A DNA stretch of 64,000 nt from Fragum whitleyi (taxonomy: Eukaryota; Mollusca; Bivalvia; Cardiida; Cardiidae). The notes beneath the pieces are model-generated. The model had not been told where the DNA came from. It searched no databases and saw only the letters and a list, made by a program, of their open reading frames with translations. Numbering within the stretch: the first letter of the stretch is position 1; each line of letters opens with the position of its first letter. Positions 12,401 to 27,000 of this stretch are shown in pieces. The translations under genes were made by a program, and so were the position numbers. The stretch lies in the NCBI GenBank assembly GCA_948146395.1, contig OX411543.1:65235474-65299473 (forward strand), given 5' to 3'.

Positions 12401-15400
12401 ATAAAGTAGAAGGTTTTCTCTCTGGTGGTTAGGTATAAGTCTTCTTTGTCACAATTCTAGTTCAATCTGCTGGAAAAGAACCCATCTATCTGACAAATTT
12501 CCTTAATATCAAGTCTTGAAGAAATAGTGCTTATCCTGAAACGCAGCTGGCTAGCCAGAGGTGGTCTACCTGTCTGTTTTTCTATTTGTTGTTTACACAA
12601 CCCCTTCAATCATCAAAAAAATTGCATGAAATTTTACAAAATGTGTCTCATCATGTGACCTGTCACCATGTTCACATTGGTAGGATTTTTAGCTCACTTG
12701 AGTACAAAGTGCTCATGGTGAGCAATTGTGAGCTAGCTGTGCCCTTCTTTCCAGTCATCCAAGCACAGCAGCACATTTGAGCGACCATCTAAGTACTCTT
12801 TTTCGCTCAACCTGAGTACAAAGTGCTAATTGTCTGGTTTTGTTATCATGCTGTGTCTGACGTTTTTTGTCAGTCAATATCCATTCCTATGTTCACTCTA
12901 GTTTCCATATTTTTGGCTCAATTATCTAGAGACTTGGTTAGAATTGTTGTCTCTATCAGCCCTCTGACACGTTCCGACAATTTGGATCAAGGTGGGTCAA
13001 AAACTAGGTGGCAGGTTCAAATATTAGAAAAACCTTGTGTGCTCTCTAGAGGCCATATTTTTTGCCCAAATGTCTGGAAACTTGCTAAGAATGTTTGTCT
13101 TAATGATATCTCTAATTAGTTTCAAATTTGGTCAAGTGGGATAAAAACTAGGTCAAGGGATCAAATCTGAGAGAAAACCTCTATGCATTCTAGAGGTCAT
13201 ATTTTTGGGACAATTGTTATGAAGCTTTGCCAAAATACTTCTCGAAATCAGCCATCCAACAATATTGAAATTGGGTCAAAAGCTAGGTCACATGGTCCAA
13301 TTATTAGAAAACCTTGTGTGCAATGGAGATGCCATATTTTTGTCTTGTGACTTGGTTAGAATAATTGGCTCCATGTCACATGATATCTCAAATAAGTTCA
13401 AAATAAGGTCAAATGGGGTCAAATCTTAAAAAAAACTTTGTGTGCACTGTAATTGCTATATTTTTTGCCAAAATGTCTTGAAACTTGGTCAGAATGTTTG
13501 ACATGTCTACCTTGGACAAGGTCCAAATTTGGTCAAGTGGGGTCAAAAACTAGGTCATGGGGTCAAATACTAGCGAAACCTTGTGTGCACGATAAGGAGA
13601 GTACAGTACAAGTGTATAAGCATCTCTCTGAGCATATTTAAAATCTTATAGTAGTGGAGTGAATCACAGTTGAAATACGAAAAAATCACTCTAGGATCTG
13701 ACCAAAGAAGCATTAAAAGAGTGTCGAGAAATTGCAATGAGAGTTGGGAAAGACATATTCTATAGCGATTCTACTGTGTTCAGGAAAATGCTTGAACTTC
13801 ATGGAAGCTTGGTGCAGTCGCTGTGAAGTATAAAAGGGCCTGTGTGTTGGATATTTCTTTCATACAGAGATTTTCCCCCAAATTATGTGATAATAACATC
13901 AAATTCCCAAGAGGTTTAGTGTAAAATCCAATTTTAAGTCAGCTTTGGCATATACTAGATTAATAACAAATAAAATAGCTGCCATTTCATCTGTGATATA
14001 AATATTAAATAAGAGAAAATGCTTTGTAATGTTTTTAGCTCCACTGGGGCTATTGTCATGGCATTTTGTCCGTCGTGCCTGCTTCCGTCCGTCCGTACAT
14101 GCATCCGTGGGTGAGGTCGTAAACTTTTTCTTTAAAAATCTTCTCCTCAGAAACTACTGGATTGACTTCACAGGAATGATCCTTGGGTGACCCTCTTTCA
14201 AAGTTGTTCAAAAAATTTTGATCCAATGAAAAACATGGATTAAATGGGCGTGGCTAATTTCCAAATATGGTAAAAAGTGATTTTTTTCAGGTTCTAATTG
14301 ATGGATACCAATTAAATTTTACATGAATGACCCTTGGGTGACCCTTTATCAATCTACCAAAAATTATTGTGACCAGATGAAAAATATGTATTTTATAGGC
14401 GGAGGTCATTTCCCTATATGTTATATAGTGGAAACTTTGCAAATTGTTTTCTCAGAATCTAACTTATAGATATCAACCAAATTTTACATGAATGATCCTT
14501 GGGTGACCCTTTAACAGTCTACAAAAAATGATTGTTATCAGATGAAAAACATGCATTTTATGGGCGGAGGTCATTTCTCTATATGTTATATAGTGGGAAT
14601 TTTGAAAATCATTTTCTCAGAATGTAACTGATAGATATCAACCAAATTTTACTTGAATGATCCTTGGGTGACCTTTTATCAGTCTACCAAAAATTATTGT
14701 GATTGGATGAAAAATATGTATTTTATGGGCAGAGGTCTTTTCTCTATATGTTATATAATGGAAACTTTGAAAATCATTTTCTCAGAATGTAACAGATGGA
14801 TATCAATCAAACTTCATTAGTGTGATCCTTGGGTGATCCATTATCATTCAGCCAAAAATTATTGTGATTTGAAGAAAATGTCATTTGGGCAGAGGTCATT
14901 TCTCTATACATTATAATAGTGGAAACTTTGAAAATCATTTCAACATCAGTAGAAGCCAATATATCTAAAATCTAGTAAAAACTTAGATTTGCTATTACAA
15001 AAAATTCAAGCCTGTGGAGCGACACAAGCCATTCATGGCTTTTTAGTTAGATTAATACTTCCATACTAAGAACTTCCTGCAAATTTAATTTTTGGGCAAG
15101 TCATTGCATTATATGCATGCACAGATCCTGATTTTTTCTCAGGGTAGATAAAACCATTTTTAGCTGCACTGGCTGAAGTCCATTGGGGCTATTGTCATGC
15201 ATTGTGGTGTGTCCGTTGTGCGTCTGTCCGTGCTTGTGTCAAGTCGTAAACTTTTTTTTTTAAAATCTTCTCCTCAGAAACTACTGGATGAATTTCAACC
15301 AAACTTCACAGGAATGATCCTTGGGTAACCCTCTTTCAAAGTTGTTAAAAAAATTGTGATCCAATGAAAAACATGGATTTAATGGGCGTAGTATCCAATG

Positions 15401-18400
15401 GGTGGATTTCAACCAAACTTGGTAGAAATGTTCCCTTCTCAAAACATGTTTGTGGATTTTGATTGACCCCAAATATTGGCTTGGCAGGCTATGGCCTATA
15501 TTTGAGCCCAAAATCTTTAAACCCTTTCCCCTTGGTAACTAATGGGTCAATTTCTACCAAACTTGGCAGAAATGTTCCTAGGGTTACCCTCCTCAAAACT
15601 TGTTCAGGGATTTTTTATTGCTGTACGCAATTGTTTAGAATAACATCATTTTAACTACTAGGCAACTGTGAATGAAACTTTGCCAGAAACTTACTTAGGT
15701 AAGATCTACTGGACCTATAAAATTCAGGTGAGCGCTTTAGGGCCATTCATTTTTGGCAAAAACCCGAGGCATTGCTATACTTTTGGTGTTGGCGGTGTTG
15801 TCATCTTGGTGTGAAAACTTCAACATTTTGTGATAAATCTGGTTCTACTGAGGCAAAATTAACAATTCTCCTCCCATTTATTTGAAAAGTCCTGATAAAG
15901 GGATTATTAGTGTGACCTTTCAATTTTGTATAGTCTGTTGATTTTCTCAACAAAAATTAAAACAGTTTTATCACGGACTTATTTTACGGTAATTGTCTTT
16001 ATTTGTAACAGATTAAAATAAAGTGTGAATCTTTTACTAGATTTATATGAAACTAGAGACTGTTCACTTTAATATAATATTTTTTGCAAATATACTGTGT
16101 AAAGATGAATTACTCAAATTATTTAAACTTTATGTTTTGAGTAATGCATTTGTATAATATTACAAAAAATGACACTTATTATAAGTATTCTCATGTTTTG
16201 AAAGTTCAAAATCCAGTTACAAGAGTGTAAACATCACTGCCAGTAAATTACAGAAAACATTATATCTATTCAACACATCTTTTTTTTTTCAATGATTGTT
16301 ATCAGAAAAAATAGATAATGCAGCTGTTATTTGGATTATTATAATTTGATTATCAATATCTCCTAGCTTGTGATGTACCAGAGCTGCAGTTCACAAAAAT
16401 ACTTTGCAGCATATTGGTTGTCACAGATTAATAAGTATTCTTTAATATTCTGAGCATGTTCCAATGGCAGTCCCATAGGGCATTTGGTGGTATATCAAAC
16501 TTCACATCTTCAAACATAGAATGTCACAGGTTACATCCCAGGAGATAGCACATATCTTTTGTGACATATTTCTTCCACCAAATTGTGGATAATTAGAAAG
16601 CTAAGAGAGATAACAGTATCTTTTAACTTGGAGTTAAACTGAAATGTTTGCTAATAAAGTGCCAGTCACTTAAAAAGAATTACATTGTAGTGTTTTTGTA
16701 TGCACAACTTATTATATCTCTTAATGAACTACCGGTACATGTATTTTATTTTCTATTTCAGAAAATTGATGTCATGTCCAAGCTGACAGATGACCTCATC
16801 ACAAAAACTCAAGAATTTCTTCAGCCCAACCCAGGTAACTACATGTATGAGTTCAATTTAGATGGGGACCTCACTTTGGTTCTGTGAAAAAAAATAAATG
16901 TACCATTATATTCCCCTAAAAATAGCGCCCTCCCTAATAGTAGCACCCCTACATTTTTACTAAGATAATCCACTTCATACGCCTTAAATTTAGAAAATTT
17001 TTGAGACTTCTTCTCTAATTTGAGATGAATTTCCTCTAAACAATCATTTATATGATTGTTTAGAGGAAATTCATCTCAAATTAAAGGGAAACAGGCCTAA
17101 AAGACACTTAAAGTTTAATGGTTTTTTTTTAAATCAGAAATGCATATTAAATAAAAGCTCCCTGACCATGTAATGTATAGCTCCAAGGAGCATTTATTAG
17201 GAGAAATATGGTACATGTACAATTGTAAACAATGTATTACATAATGCTCAAGCATAGTATTTGAAAAATAAAAAAAAATGGCCCAATTGCATAACAAAAG
17301 TTTAGTGGTAACCTTGGAGTTGACCATTAAATTTATGTAGTTAACTCCTAGTTTACCACTTAACCTTTGTAATGTTATGCAATTGGACCCTAAAAATAAG
17401 GTTTGATGACCATTCTTGCTTGAAAAAAACAAAAAAGAAGGAAAAATAGGCTTGTAAATGGTCATAAATAGATAAATGACATTTTGTTATTAAAAAATGA
17501 AGAGAGTATATTTTGAATTCAATTAGGTATGAAACTAAAAACCTAATCGTTCTCTTTGAAAGACTTAAGTTTGAATTAGGTCAATTTAGATTGTAGCATT
17601 GAGTTTGCCATCTTATGCATAAAATGTCTTTGTTACCGTCAGATAAAATCTCTGTCACATCAGCCATGCATTTTTAACAAATTACCAATTTGGGCTTTAA
17701 TGAAAGGACTTAATTTGAAGGACCAAATATTAAGTACCATATAAAGCCAGGCTCTTATTGCACTGTGGTCTGCTATTATACAAGTATACTATATCCATAT
17801 ATATATAGTAGAATCATCATGTGATTTAATTGGAAAATGTCTAGCCTCTTGAACTTTGAGCTCAATTTTGCTTTCTCTATATAAGGCTATACAAGTAGCC
17901 ATTTACTTTCATATTATTTAGTCATTGTGCATGTCAAATGAAAAAAAATTAAGTGATTACAAAAAATTGTCAGTAAAAGTATCCTGAAAAAAATCATGTA
18001 AAAAGATATTGTTTATGACAGGCTATAATTACTTCATTTGCTCAATGTTTTCTTACCAAAAAGCAAAAAAAAAAAAAAATCAATAAAGTATTATCCACCA
18101 ACCATTTTTACATCTTTGAACTGGGACTAGGCTAAAAATTTGATTGTCTGTTAATGGGTTTAGAAAAACATTAAAATATTGATATTACACTTAAAGAAAA
18201 AGAGAAACGAAGGAATCTTACTATAGTTGTTACAGGCATTTTCTCCTTTTGTAACAATGTTATCAGAACTTTACGTAGGTTGTGATTACCTTTCTGATTT
18301 CTTGACAAAATGTTGAGTATTTGATTATCACTCAAGGATCAAAAAGGAAATTGCACATACATCTTTCTTTAAAATTTGTGTTGGTCAATCACTGAATATT

Positions 18401-21400
18401 TTTCTCATTGATTATCAACAAAGATGTGACAACCTAATTATCTTGTCTTTATCAAATTTCAAATCACCCATAAGGAAGTGTTGTCACAAAACCTAGGCAA
18501 CCGGTAATTAATCAATACCTTGTGGGTTATTTCCTTGCATCTATGAAAATAAAGCCAAAAGAATTAATAGAATAAAATCTAATTCTATAATCAAAAGTTT
18601 GGTTGTTGATTCTAAGGTGACCAAAAGCTTGTAACATTAGTTTGATTTAGCAGAAATTAAAGGATCTTAGCAACCTAGCAATGAAATGTAATTACATTTT
18701 AAAAGATTTCCTTAGTTTTATTTTACAGTTTCTTTAGGAAGCATTTTTCCTTTTCAAGTATCAAGTTTGATTATTTTCTTTTCAGCCACCAGAGTGAAGA
18801 TGGCTAGTGTTTCAGCATTCCAAAGGATGAGGGGGCAAGCCAAAAGTAACTTGTACCCCCAACCTGAGGGTACACTGGGCGAGCATATGCTCAAACATGG
18901 ACAAGATCTAGGAGAGGAGTCTTTATTTGGTAATACAATGGATGGATGTGTCATAAATAAAATGAGTTTCATTGATAGGTTTTCTTCATTAACCCTTATC
19001 CCAATTAATTTGAATTTTTATTTCTATCAAATTTGACTTATTTTGAGTTGTTATGGCTCAGTGCAAAACAGTTGTTACTCCCTATAAACATATAGGGAGT
19101 TACAACTGTTTTGCACTGACCCATCGGTATGTCTCCCACCAATTGTAGAATGGTTAGTGGTACAGGCAGCTAGTAGTTTAGATAAAATGTTGTTGTTGTA
19201 CCAATGTGAGATACAACAGGAAACCATTTGAAGGTGAATCAGCCGCCACCATATAACTACCGTTGAATACGGCACTAAACCATTTTCAAACGAACAGATA
19301 GATGGCATCTTTCAAGACAAGTTTATTGCATGAATGATAATGATATTTAAGTTTTTGGATGGTAACAAATATTTTTGTTACAGGTCAAAGTTTGGTGGAT
19401 GCGGGAGAGACGTTCAAACAGTTAGCAGAAGTCAAATACTCACTAGAAGAAAATGTCAAACAAAACTTTCTGGAACCATTAACACTGCTGAAAGATAAAG
19501 ATTTAAAAGAAGTAACAGTATGTGTATCTAATTATTAACCTATTCCTATACTGTTCTACTTTTTGATGCCCCGTAAAAAAACAAAGTCAGAAATGCTGAA
19601 ATTACTTGCATAAAGTCAATTTTTCAATATCCAAAATCTTTTTTTTTAGCTCACCTGAGCACAAAGTTCTCAATGTGAGCTATTGTGATCTGGTGCTGTC
19701 AGGCGTCCAACTTCAACTTTTACACAACTTTTGTGTTCACTCTAGAGGCAACATTTTTGGCCCAAATGCCTTGAAACTTGGTCAGCATGATTGTCTCCAC
19801 CAAATCTCCTACAAGTTCCAAATTGGGTCTAGTGGGGTCAAATATGGGGTCAAATTTTAGAAAAATCTTGTGTGCACTCTAGAGGCCACAGTTTTGGCCC
19901 AATTGTCTTGAAACTTGGTCAGAATTTTTGTCTCCATCAAATCTAGGTCATATTCAAAATTTTGGTAATTGGTGTTAAAAATGAGGTCAAGGGGTCAAGT
20001 TTTAGAAAACCATTGTGTGCATTCTAATGGGCACATTTTTGGCTGGAATGTCTTGAAACTTGGGCGGAATTTTTGTCTCCATCAAATCTCTGTCAAGTGT
20101 GAAATTGGGTCAACTGGCGTCAAATTTCAGAAAAACCTTGAGTGCACTCTAGAGCGCCTATTTTTGGCTGAAATGTCTGAAAACTTGAACTGAACGTTTG
20201 GCTCCATGAAATCTCAGTTTTGTCAAATGGGGTCAGAAATAGGGTCATGGGGTCAAATTTTAGAAAAAACCTTGTGTGCACTTTAAAGGTTACATTTTTG
20301 GCTGAAATGTCTTGAAACTTGGTTAGAGTGTTTGTCTCCATCAAATTTATGTCAAGTTTGAAATTAGGTCAAGTTGGGACAAAATAGGGTCAAGGGGTCA
20401 AATTTTAGAAAAACCTTGTGTGCAATCTAGAGGCTATATTTCTTGGCTCATATGTCTTGAAACTTTGGTCAGAATGTTTGTCTTCAAAAAATCTTGGTCA
20501 AGTTTGACATTTGGACAATTGGGGTTAAAAATGGGATCAAGGAGTCAAATTTTAGAAAAACCTTGTGTGCACTGTAGAGGTCACATTTTTGGACAAAATA
20601 TCTTGAAACTTGTTCAGAATGTTTGTCTCCATCAAATCTCTGTCAAGTTTGAAATTTGATCATTTTGTGACGAAAATGGGGTCAAGGGGTCAAGTTTCAA
20701 AAAAGGGGCATGTGTTGCTCAAATGTCTTTAACCTTGGTCAGAATGTTTGCCTCCATCAAATCTCAGTCAAGTTCCAAATTGGGTCAAGCCACCTTTGTC
20801 AACTATATGCATCAGGTGTCTTGCAAAACTTTGACAGTTTGGGATATCTCTGGTTCTACTGAAGGCATTCACTTTAACCTTGGTACACATGTTAACTATC
20901 AAAAGAGCAAATTGTACTATCAAGGGGGATAACTATAGATACATTTTGTGGGAATAATGCCCCCTTTTTAACTTAGATTTTTGTCCACTATCCAGCACTG
21001 AGTAGCAGAGCAAAGGCTGAAAACTGTCAACATATGTACAGTCAATATTGCTCGAGCGACCACATCTATTAAGCAACCACTTTTATTAAGCGACCATTGT
21101 AAAAAGTCCCTTCACCGTAAGTAAAATTTTAAAAAAAGTGGACATTCTGAAACTAAAAAATGAATCTTATGACATAAGAACCCATTAGAATCATCTCATT
21201 GAGAAGATTCTAATGAGTTTGAACATCCTAGGATTCCTTCAGAATTACGTGACAATCTTTATATGCTATCAAATTACACATCTTTTTATCATTAAATGTT
21301 GTATTAAGTGACCATTCTCCTTGCGACCGCTTTTAATTGGTCCCCTAAGTGGTTGCTTAACACAAGTTTTACTGTAATTTCAGCATCACAGAAAAAAGTT

Positions 21401-24003
21401 GTCTGGTAGAAGATTGGACTTTGATTGTAAGAAAAGGAAAAAAGACAAAGGTTAGTTTTTAGCATAACTGCATTTGATAAAATTCAAATCTTTTGATAAA
21501 AGATTCTGATGCTATGTTGACAGATTTATCATCTTTTCCAGTGTAGGTTAGGATCAGACTACATGTGTATATCCATGTGCAGACTGATCATTGAATCTTT
21601 ATTTCTTGATGAGTATGATTTGGATAGCAAATGGAACTGATATTTGTCATGTAAATACATCTATGGTAAAACAAGACCATAAAACCTAACCCTTTTCAGT
21701 TTTTCAATTTGAACCATATTTCAAGCAAATTTAGGTCAATAAAAATACACTTAGCCAATGTCAGAACATCTCCATTTCAATGCATCTAACTTCATTTAAT
21801 GATCTCAAATTTTTCTTATTGAATCTTTGAAGATAAAAGTTTGGAACTATTTTCTTAAGAAAACTTGATGCAATTATTCTAAGAAAGCCTGAGATATATG
21901 GCATCAGTTTCTTTAATCATAAGTTTTGTGATATATCCTTTGATTTGATGTGAAAGTTTTATTTACCTAACAAGCGTTTACTTAAAAAAATTCTAATCAC
22001 AAAGTAATCTCATAATTAATTGCAAAATTAGGTTATTCATAAAAATGATGAATTTAATATAACAGCATTTATATTGGTCAGTTCTAATGACCTGACTTCG
22101 CCATTTATAGGAATAAATATAATTAAATAATGCCTACTCCGCACTATACAAGCTTTTACCAGAACCAATTTCTCAACTTTGTAACGCGAAAAAGGACTAT
22201 CTTGGAACTCATGACGAGTCGCATATAAATTTGTAAATATATGGAAAAATTTCAGTTATCAATATTAAACAACTTTTCAAAAAAAGTCAATATCAGGTTA
22301 AATAAACTAGACTATAATAAGACTATACCAGATTGTGAAATTTATATGTCACAAAAATAGAAATATTGTAATCTAATTAGATTTATAAAAAGGTAGAAAA
22401 TAAATTGATTAATGTAAAAAAGACATAATATTGATATTGTTTATAATGACAAGCATTGACTGTTTCTGTCTCATGACCAGAACCGTATGTTTATGCAAGT
22501 CTTGTTCAGTCGTACTTTGTTCTATGAATGAAATAAGATAAATCTTCATTTTGTGACATTCATTAAAACAGGTATATGTTGCGAAATCTTTCAATAATAT
22601 TTGGAATTTTTGAAAAAAAAAGAGAGTTAGGGAAACTAGATAGTTTTAAATTTCATTGTGGGTTCAAAGAAAATTATCTTGCAGTATGAAAACATGTATG
22701 ATTGGTAGTCCACTTTGCATGGTAGCTCACATGCAAAGAAGAATACTATTTCCTAAATGTTTTTTGAATGTTGTTATCATACTCAAGGCTGCTACCAGTG
22801 TATTATAAATGGTAGATACATTTCTTATTCAGACAAAAGTAATGATAAGACTAAAAAAAACTTGTATTGCTGGACTATGGTCAATACTTTTTTACGATTT
22901 CACAATCTTCCTTTCTGCATGATGGGTTGCATAAAGATATGGGCCTATGTGTGTGACATTCCCAACAGTTTCACATGTGTGCAACATTAATACTCTGATC
23001 AGCCTGTGTATCACAAAGCCTGATCATGGTTTTTGCTACACACTCAACAAATATTTTAAATTGTGGGATCAGTTCAACACTATAGTAAGTGCCTATAAAC
23101 ATATAGGCACTTGCTATAGTGTTGCACTAAACTGTTTAAATGCAGTTACAAAAATATCACACACAGGCTCATGTTGAGGGGTCAGTGCAAAGTTATTGTA
23201 ACTGCCTATAAATGTATAGGCACTTATAATAGTTTTGCACTGACCAATTAAAATGATTTTCTCCCTTTCTTCCACAGGAGGTATGTTACAACCCTTTCTA
23301 CAGTTATTGGTCAACTTTTGAGCCCTTTAGGGGCTGACTTTGACCTTCTATCTATTTGGGTGTCTCTAATGGTCACATCTTAGAAAATCTACCCCACCCA
23401 CCAAATAAAGATATGTATAAGCAAGTTACTGTTTTCAGCATGCTTGTTATTAACAAAATTGTGCAAACTTGGTTCTTAATTCAAGTAATCACCTCATGTA
23501 TTTAGTTGGGCTTGCTTTACCTTTTTTTCTGCAAATACAATCAGGAATTCTTGCATATATTTATTTTGCTTGCAGAGCTATGATTTCTTGTAGCTCTGCT
23601 GATTCACATAATTGATAAGAATTTGGTAATTAAGGATTGCGGTGGTATTGCTATTGTCCAAATATCTGACAATTTGTAACAATTCTGTAATTCTATGAAA
23701 ATTTGACAAAAAAATTCCTTAAATACTTATCTCAGAGAGAAAAGCTTTTTTCTTTGAAGAAATTTATTACAAGCAGCTATTTTGGTTAGATTTTTTCACT
23801 TTTAAGCACCAGCAGCCTTATATTGGCAGTCATGTGCAGTGTTTTTGGTATGAAGGTTGCAGACACCAAGTCAGTGAACAAAAAGACAGCTCTAATTATC
23901 AAAAAATTTCAATTAACATGCAAAAATCTATAATAAGTTTGAGTATGATATGGAAATAAGAACAAATGTTACTTACTAGCTCTCCAATTCCTTATTTTAT
24001 TTC

Positions 24004-24036
<33 letters not shown>

Positions 24037-24042
24037 TGTATT

Positions 24043-24073
<31 letters not shown>

Positions 24074-27000
24074 GGTAATAAGACTTGAATGACAATAAAG
24101 ATGGATAAACTGAGTTCAGACATAAACCCATTTCAAAACAATCCAACTTTTTAAGTCATGCAAGTAAAAGGTTTAGAACAAGATAGTGGACAGTCTTACT
24201 TTTAACATGCACCTTTTTATCTTCCACAGTTGTTTCTGCTCAGAAACAAAAACAATCTTAAATTTGATTTGTCATTTCGATGGCTCAGTACAAAACAGTT
24301 GTAACTGCCTATAAACATATAGGCAGTTCCAACTGTTTTGCACTGAGCCATCAATTTGGTGCTCCTTTGAATTTGGACCAGTCCCATATTTTATCATCTG
24401 TTATTGAGTTATTATTGTGAATGTCAATTTGAAAGGGAAGACATTATCATAATACACACAATATTAAGAGCTTCTATTCCAATCCACATGAGTTCTCACA
24501 ACACAGAGTTTGTGTAAGAATAATTGAAAAAATTGAGTAAATAGTATAAAAAATTAGCCCCTCTATCTAAGACAGTGTAATGCCAAAGGTCTGTCTTTTT
24601 CAATACTCTATAAGGTTCCTGGCTTTGTGGAAGGTCTAAAAGAAAAGGCTTATCAAGTAAGCTTGTTTAGTTCTGTTGATCAACTGTGTTTTGTTCAAAT
24701 TATTAAAAATTTTATGGCCCTGAATATTCAATTTAGATGTCATTCAAGACATAAGATACTGCTCATTTCATTTAATGCAGTTTCTCTAAAAAATGCCAAA
24801 CATGTCTACCTTAAAAGAAAGTGTCTTCTTACAAGACCAATGTCAACCCACCTACAAGATAGATTGTCTCAGATAGCAAATGTCATAACCTTGGTAGATA
24901 TATCTAGGATGAGCACAAAACTATTGCCAGCTGTATGTATTGGTTATTTCACAAAGATGTTTATAATCTTTGCTTTATTTAGTTGCTTCAGGATTAAGTT
25001 TTAGCACATTTTATACTTGTTGACTGCTCTGTCTTTTCAAAATGTTCTATACTGTGTAATCATGCAATGATCATCAATGGTGAAAGGGATTATTTTGTGC
25101 CAAATATCAAAAGATAAGGGAGTATTAATCATGTATTACCTTTGTCTATGTGATTGTTCTTCCTACCTGTCTAACAAAAAAACTAAATATTTTTAATAAC
25201 TACAAGCCATTCAAAGACATTATACTCATATTATATTGATATAAATCTGCTGATACCAATGTCAGTCATCTTTCAAATCCCATGCCCCTGAATCAATAAG
25301 ATGGGGACAGGGACAGGGACTAAATGTTTTACTCTTGTTTGTCCATCTGTCTGTCTGCAAATCTTAATCAAAAAGCTTAATAATTTCAATTACTTCAAGG
25401 CTTTTCAAGATACAATAATCTTATTTGGGATGATGAAAGATCTCATCATTAGGCATGGACAATTACCAAGGTCAAACTTTTCAAAGACTCAGTTCTTTTT
25501 ATGCTCCCCGAAGGGAGAGCGTATAGCCGCCGCTTCGTCTGTCCGTCCGTCCGTCCGTCCCCACCTATTTCTCCTTAACCCTTGGGCCAAATCAAATGAA
25601 ACTTACCATGTGAACTCCCTACGATATAGGGATGATGCATCTGTGACATTTTTTGGATTTGAGGCCTCGTCATGGGAAAGGGGACTTAGGGTAAAAGACA
25701 GTTTTTCCCTAATTTCGCCTAGTCTAACAGTCAGAATTCAGTGAAATTTCATATTTTAGTAGCAAATCAGATGCCCTTTACTATAAACAATTTTGAAATT
25801 AACGTAAAAAAAGAAAATATCATGGAAAAAGGGGGCTTAATGTTTGTTACCTTTACGTCAGCGTGTAAAATACAGTTATTCTTTCATTTCTCCTAGTCTT
25901 ATGCATATCTCCTAAAGTATTATAGCTATCAACTTGAAACTTTATGGGTGGATAGATCTTATGGAGGAGAAGTGCAGTGCACAAGAACTACAACTCTTGC
26001 TTGCATAATTTTGGAGTTATTGCCCTTTGTTATTTTTGATACTTAGATTATGTCTGGAGCATATCTCCTAAAGTATAATAGCTATCAACTTGAAACTTTA
26101 TGTATGGATAGATCTCATGGAGGAGAAGTGCAGTCCTTAAGGACTTTAACTCTTGCTTGCATAATTTTGGAGTTATTGCCCTTTGTTATTTTTAATACTT
26201 AGATTTTATAGGAGGTAAATCTCTGACAGTACAAAAGAATCTTTATTCTATTAGGCTTCAGTTTACTATCAAGCTTTCATGGCAGGGGATGTCCATGTCC
26301 AACATGGCTCTTGTTTTTGTGACAATGCCTTATTCGGGGAGCATAATCCGTCTCTGACGGCTCTTGGGTTTTTTTAATGCTATTTTGAAAAGAATATGAT
26401 ACTGCATGAAAGGGCTACCATAAAGGTTCTGTCAGGATTGTGAAATGTTATTATTGTAATTTTATGAATTGATATGAATCTCTTCATACAGGGTAAGTGT
26501 TAGTGTTTTGAAAGTATGTAAGAATTTGTAATAATCTTCATACAGGTTAAGTGTTTGAAAACATATACTTGACTTATATTGACCAATCAAAGATTGTGAT
26601 TGGGTGTCTAAAATGCTTTCTTTAATGACTTTTGGCAGATTATTAGTAGATTAATGATAAACTCACTGCCAAAAAAGTGAAATTACCCAAAAATTATATG
26701 CTGTTTTCATTTCACCCTTTTTGACATTATCCTAGCAGACCAGAATAAACAAATGTTGTCACGTTGCACAGCAATTATGTGCAAAATGAAGCCCTTTAAG
26801 AAAATTTGTCCCAAAGTTGTCATATTTGGTATCATTTTTGCATTGAAGAAAAAGAATAGTTATTTGTTTTCCAGTCACATTGATTAAATATTTCAGATCA
26901 TGAACAACCAAAATCATATTTTCACTCAATGAAATATGCGTCTTACTCTGAAACAAACAAATATCCTCTATATACTGTAATATATATATATATAAGGGCT

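Noticed and set aside
17115..17465. 116-codon open frame on the minus strand
   Set aside because: It crosses a MITE end and a palindromic MITE, so it is fortuitous.
24003..24075. Poly-T/poly-G tract as a regulatory or structural element
   Set aside because: Homopolymer runs are error-prone and common in introns; nothing ties it to a function here.
24627..25004. 125-codon open frame
   Set aside because: No start context, family likeness or splice partners; composition equals the surrounding intron.
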